A stretch of DNA of 24,227 bases from JBOGVZ01 sp050692985. Lineage in GTDB: Bacteria > Actinomycetota > UBA4738 > CALAEC01. Under the pieces are notes generated by a model. The model saw only the letters and a program-made list of their open reading frames with translations. It was not told where the DNA came from and ran no database searches. How positions within the stretch are numbered: the stretch's first letter is position 1; each line of letters begins with the position of its first letter. The stretch lies in contig JBOGVZ010000039.1 of NCBI GenBank assembly GCA_050692985.1, positions 1 to 24,227 on the forward strand, given 5' to 3'. The position numbers and the translations under genes are program-made. Positions 21,729 through 24,227 of this stretch are shown piece by piece.

Positions 21729-21926
21729 AAGAGAGCCGTAACCGAACTACGGAGCCGGGGACGAGGACGACGACAAACCCAGCGAACCTGACGACCGCAG
21801 GAACATCACCGACAGCGAGGTGTCCGGCGGGGCCGTAGCGGTCCCGAGTTCACGCACACGTCGTTCCTCGTCTCCAAGCCCCGGGCGGGTCGGCACGACC
21901 TGGCCCGATCGGAGTTGGGAGGAACG
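21729..21926 (+). ncRNA. structured 5' leader of rny, candidate cis-regulatory RNA
   Basis: Read by eye. P0 hairpin: CCGTA (21736-21740) / TACGG (21748-21752). P1 long-range helix: 21757-21772 pairs with 21859-21875 over 16 bp with one G-T pair and one bulged T (21864). Inside P1: P2 CCTG/CAGG (21787-21801), P3 CACC/GGTG (21807-21822) and P4 CGGGGCC/GGTCCCG (21828-21846, 7 bp, one G-T). After P1: P5 hairpin 21882-21907 (CGGGC/GCCCG outside, GGTCG/CGACC inside, GCA loop), directly before the Shine-Dalgarno GGGAGG (21917-21922). The region has no sustained ORF matching known proteins. I recognise no known riboswitch core. Folding is inferred from complementarity only. Confidence 0.5.
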
Positions 21927-23459
21927 ATGACCGTCGCAATCGCCGCAACCGCGGCGCTCCTGGTCGGCCTGGGGATCGGATTCGCCCTTCGCAGGCTGTT
22001 CGCCGGGCGCCGCCTGGCCGCCGCCGAGACCAGGGCTCGCAAGCTCGTCTCCGAGGCCGAACGGGAGGCCGAGCAGACCGTCCACAAGGCGCTCGTGGAG
22101 GTCAAGGAAGAGATCGCCGGCATGCGGCGGGAGGCGGAGGGAGACATCCGCCAGCGCCGCGAGGAGGCCCGCCGCCGGGAGACCCGGCTGGCCAAGCGGG
22201 AGGAGCAGCTCGACGCCCGGGGCGGCGAGCTCCAGCGAGCAGAGCGGGCCGTGGCCACCAAGGACCGTCAGCTTGACCAGGCGCGGGAGGAGCTGGCCCG
22301 CGCCGTGGGCCAGCACCGCGCGGAGCTCGAGCGGGTGGCTCGCATGACCGCCCAGGAGGCCAAGGACGCCCTGCTCGCCCAGCTCGTGGACGACGCCAAG
22401 CGAGAGGCCATGGGCCGGGTCCGTGAGATCGAGCAGCGGGCCCGGGAGGAAGGCGAGGAGCGGGCCCGGAAGATCATCACGATCGCCATCCAGCGGGTGG
22501 CCTCCGAACAGACGGCCGAGTCCACCGTGTCCGTGTTCACCCTCCCCTCGGACGACCTCAAGGGCCGGATCATCGGCAGGGAGGGCCGCAACATCCGGGC
22601 CTTCGAGGCGGTCACCGGGGTGAACCTCATCATCGACGACACCCCGGAGGCCGTGGTGCTGTCCTCGTTCGACCCCGTCCGCCGCGAGGTGGCCCGGATG
22701 ACCCTGGACAAGCTGGTGCAGGACGGCCGGATCCACCCGGCCCGGATCGAGGAGATGCACGGCCGCTCGCAGAAGGAGGTGGAGGAGCAGGTCCGCCGGG
22801 CGGGGGAGTGGGCGGTGAACGAGGTGGGGATCACCGAGATCCACCCCGAGATGATCCGGGTGCTGGGACGGCTCCAGTTCCGTACGTCGTACGGACAGAA
22901 CGTCCTGAAGCACCTGGTCGAGTCGGCCCACATCGCCGGGGTGATGGCCTCGGAGCTGGGGATCGACCCCACGCTGGTGCAGCGTGGCGCCCTCATGCAC
23001 GACATCGGCAAGGCCCTGACCCACGAGGTCGAGGGTTCCCACGCCCTCATCGGGGCCGAGCTGGCCCGCCGCCTCAAGGAGCCGCCGGAGGTGGTGCACG
23101 CGATCGAGTCCCACCACGGCGAGGTGGAGCAGCGCACGGTCGAGGCCGTCCTGGCCCAGACCGCCGACGCCATCTCCGGCAGCCGGCCCGGGGCCCGGCG
23201 CGAGTCGATCGAGCAGTACGTGAAGCGGCTGGAGCGGCTCGAGGAGATCTGCGAGTCCTATCCGGGGGTCAGCAAGACCTTCGCCATGCAGGCCGGGCGG
23301 GAGGTGCGGGTGATGGTGAAGCCCGAGGAGGTCGACGACCTCACCGCCCAGGTCATGGCCCGGGACATCGCCAAGCAGGTCGAGGAAGAGCTCCAGTACC
23401 CCGGCCAGATCCGGATCACGGTGATCCGGGAGTCCCGCGCGGTGGAGTACGCGAAATGA
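21927..23459 (+). CDS. rny: ribonuclease Y
   Basis: A 510-aa membrane-anchored endoribonuclease that initiates mRNA decay. An N-terminal helix (about 3-24) precedes a long Glu/Arg/Ala coiled coil (about 30-190), a KH domain with GRIIGREGRNIRAFEAVTG (from residue 213), and an HD phosphohydrolase domain with the metal-binding pair in LMHDIGKAL (His358, Asp359) and downstream AIESHHGEVE. The end TVIRESRAVEYAK is typical. ATG 21927 has GGGAGG at good spacing. A TTG at 21915 falls inside that site. Together with rnj the organism carries both RNase J and RNase Y. The long folded leader suggests post-transcriptional control. Confidence 0.97.
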   Translation: MTVAIAATAALLVGLGIGFALRRLFAGRRLAAAETRARKLVSEAEREAEQTVHKALVEVKEEIAGMRREAEGDIRQRREEARRRETRLAKREEQLDARGGELQRAERAVATKDRQLDQAREELARAVGQHRAELERVARMTAQEAKDALLAQLVDDAKREAMGRVREIEQRAREEGEERARKIITIAIQRVASEQTAESTVSVFTLPSDDLKGRIIGREGRNIRAFEAVTGVNLIIDDTPEAVVLSSFDPVRREVARMTLDKLVQDGRIHPARIEEMHGRSQKEVEEQVRRAGEWAVNEVGITEIHPEMIRVLGRLQFRTSYGQNVLKHLVESAHIAGVMASELGIDPTLVQRGALMHDIGKALTHEVEGSHALIGAELARRLKEPPEVVHAIESHHGEVEQRTVEAVLAQTADAISGSRPGARRESIEQYVKRLERLEEICESYPGVSKTFAMQAGREVRVMVKPEEVDDLTAQVMARDIAKQVEEELQYPGQIRITVIRESRAVEYAK

Positions 23460-23485
23460 GACCCGGCCCGGCCCCCGCAGACCGG

Positions 23486-23491
23486 TAGTCT
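23486..23491 (+). promoter_or_regulatory. -10 box of a leaderless miaB promoter
   Basis: TAGTCT (TANNNT) ends 6 nt before GTG 23498, so the transcript would begin at or next to the start codon. The same geometry is seen before the zinc-ribbon gene. A weak GGAG also lies between, so leadered translation from an upstream transcript is possible too. Confidence 0.5.
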
Positions 23492-23497
23492 GGAGAC

Positions 23498-24227
23498 GTG
23501 GAACGGCGATATCTGATCCGCACCTTCGGGTGTCAGATGAACGAGCACGACTCCGAGCGGATCGCCGGGCTCCTCACCGCCGACGGTTACGTGCCGACCG
23601 AGGAGGCCGCGGACGCCTCGGTCGTCGTGTTCAACACCTGCGCGGTCCGCGAGAACGCGGACAATCGTCTCTACGGGAACCTCGGGCACCTCCGTCCGCT
23701 GAAGGTGCGGAACCCGCGGATGCGGATCGTCGTCGCCGGATGCCTCGCGCAGAAGGACGGCGGGACGATCCAGCAGCGGGCGCCGTGGGTCGACGTCGTC
23801 GTCGGGACCCATGCGCTCCCGGGCCTCCTCGACCTCCTGCACCGCGCCGAGACCGAGGGCCCGCAGATGGACGTGAGCGAGGTGACCGAGGTCTTCCCGA
23901 GCGCCCTGCCCGCGCTCCGGGAGGTGGCGCACCACGCGTGGGTGTCGATCGCGGTCGGCTGCGACAACTCGTGCACGTTCTGCATCGTGCCGCTCGTTCG
24001 GGGGCCGCAGCTGTCGCGCCCGATCGGCGATGTCCTCGCGGAGGTGCAGGGCCTCGCGCGCCGGGGCGTCGTCGAGGTCACGCTCCTCGGGCAGAACGTC
24101 AACACGTCCGGCCGCGACCGTACCGGTCCGGCCTCACCCCGCAGGCCGCTGTTCGCCGATCTGCTCCGCGTCGTGAACGGGGTCGAGGGACTTCGTCGGA
24201 TCCGGTTCACGAGCCCGCACCCACACG
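23498..24227 (+). CDS. miaB: tRNA-2-methylthio-N6-dimethylallyladenosine synthase (MiaB), 3' end cut by window
   Basis: The first 243 codons of a methylthiotransferase that converts i6A37 to ms2i6A37 in tRNA. The UPF0004 domain starts RYLIRTFGCQMNEHDSERI (Cys12) and continues with NTCAVRENA (Cys48) and AGCLAQ (Cys82), the auxiliary-cluster ligands. The radical-SAM motif Cx3Cx2C is GCDNSCTFCIVP (Cys155, Cys159, Cys162), followed by LVRGPQLSRP and LLGQNVNTSG. This set fits MiaB rather than RimO. GTG 23498 is chosen from homology and the -10 box. Codon choice differs from its neighbours: Pro CCG 13 of 16, and Leu CTC 17 against CTG 7. The rest of the gene, including the TRAM domain, lies outside the window. 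Confidence 0.95.
   Translation, partial: MERRYLIRTFGCQMNEHDSERIAGLLTADGYVPTEEAADASVVVFNTCAVRENADNRLYGNLGHLRPLKVRNPRMRIVVAGCLAQKDGGTIQQRAPWVDVVVGTHALPGLLDLLHRAETEGPQMDVSEVTEVFPSALPALREVAHHAWVSIAVGCDNSCTFCIVPLVRGPQLSRPIGDVLAEVQGLARRGVVEVTLLGQNVNTSGRDRTGPASPRRPLFADLLRVVNGVEGLRRIRFTSPHPH

Larger units (their letters stand above)
21506..21926. other. intergenic region between the recA operon and rny
   Basis: A 421-nt gap. It contains a possible 26-codon ORF (21608-21688), a clear sigma-70-type promoter (21694-21722) and a roughly 198-nt rny leader with several hairpins (21729-21926). From 21506 to 21607 I see no convincing gene, promoter or terminator. The AT-richer stretch near 21717-21750 stands out from the surroundings. 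Confidence 0.7.

Noticed and set aside
21747..23117. Minus-strand frame (456 codons) covering the rny leader and most of rny
   Set aside because: No motif and an antisense-type composition. The RNase Y frame on the plus strand is complete.
1..24227. tRNA, rRNA, CRISPR repeats, transposase or phage genes
   Set aside because: No cloverleaf, regularly spaced repeat, or transposase/integrase motif was recognised on either strand.

Overview
This is a very GC-rich, gene-dense chromosomal window. It most likely comes from an actinobacterium (Actinomycetota), possibly a deep-branching or uncultured one. Several things point that way: almost every sense codon ends in G or C; GTG starts are common; several genes have a TANNNT -10 box only 6-8 nt before the start codon (leaderless transcription); recA carries an actinobacterial/Bacillus-type LexA box (CGAAC-N4-GTTCG) and a second RecA-NDp-like promoter; there is a SigE-family ECF sigma factor; and the order dapB / dapA-rnj-ftsK / RodZ-like-pgsA-cinA / recA-recX / rny-miaB resembles actinobacterial core gene order.

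Layout. 1-2118 (+): the tail of an upstream gene (probably pnp), an M16 zinc peptidase and dapB, joined by 4-nt overlaps. 2151-4015 (-): a compact four-gene operon of small, poorly characterised proteins (EthD-like, histidine phosphatase, PPOX-type flavin-binding protein, Usp-like protein). 4086-4795: a leaderless 55-aa zinc-ribbon gene meets a PduO-type cobalamin adenosyltransferase tail to tail on a shared CTAG. 4796-5152: a structured dapA control region. 5153-9862 (+): dapA, rnj (RNase J) and ftsK. 9866-11384 (-): a SigE-family sigma factor overlapping a DUF4349 membrane protein that may be its partner. 11510-14635 (+): RodZ-like HTH membrane protein, pgsA, cinA and thpR, tightly packed. 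14632-17072 (-): an ADP-forming acyl-CoA synthetase and a Kal-like (3-aminobutyryl-CoA ammonia-lyase) hotdog protein with a 4-nt overlap. 17164-18031 (+): an XRE/nucleotidyltransferase pair that looks like an acquired toxin-antitoxin-type module. 17943-19397 (-): a DUF2207-type membrane protein. 19528-21505 (+): recA, recX and a 97-aa unknown behind two damage-type promoters. 21506-23459 (+): rny (RNase Y) behind a roughly 200-nt leader with strong predicted secondary structure. 23498-24227 (+): the N-terminal part of miaB, cut by the window end.

Themes. Lysine/diaminopimelate synthesis (dapB, dapA), RNA processing and decay (probable pnp, rnj, rny, thpR, miaB), DNA segregation and repair (ftsK, recA, recX) and envelope biogenesis (pgsA, RodZ-like) form the core. 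The accessory parts are the Kal/acyl-CoA synthetase pair, the HTH/nucleotidyltransferase pair, the sigma/DUF4349 pair and the four-gene minus-strand operon.

Most worth following up: the folded 5' leader of rny, the recA double promoter, the possible beta-amino-acyl-CoA module, the HTH/nucleotidyltransferase pair, and a pgsA gene with no ATG/GTG/TTG start before its conserved N-terminus. No rRNA, tRNA, CRISPR array, insertion sequence or prophage was seen.
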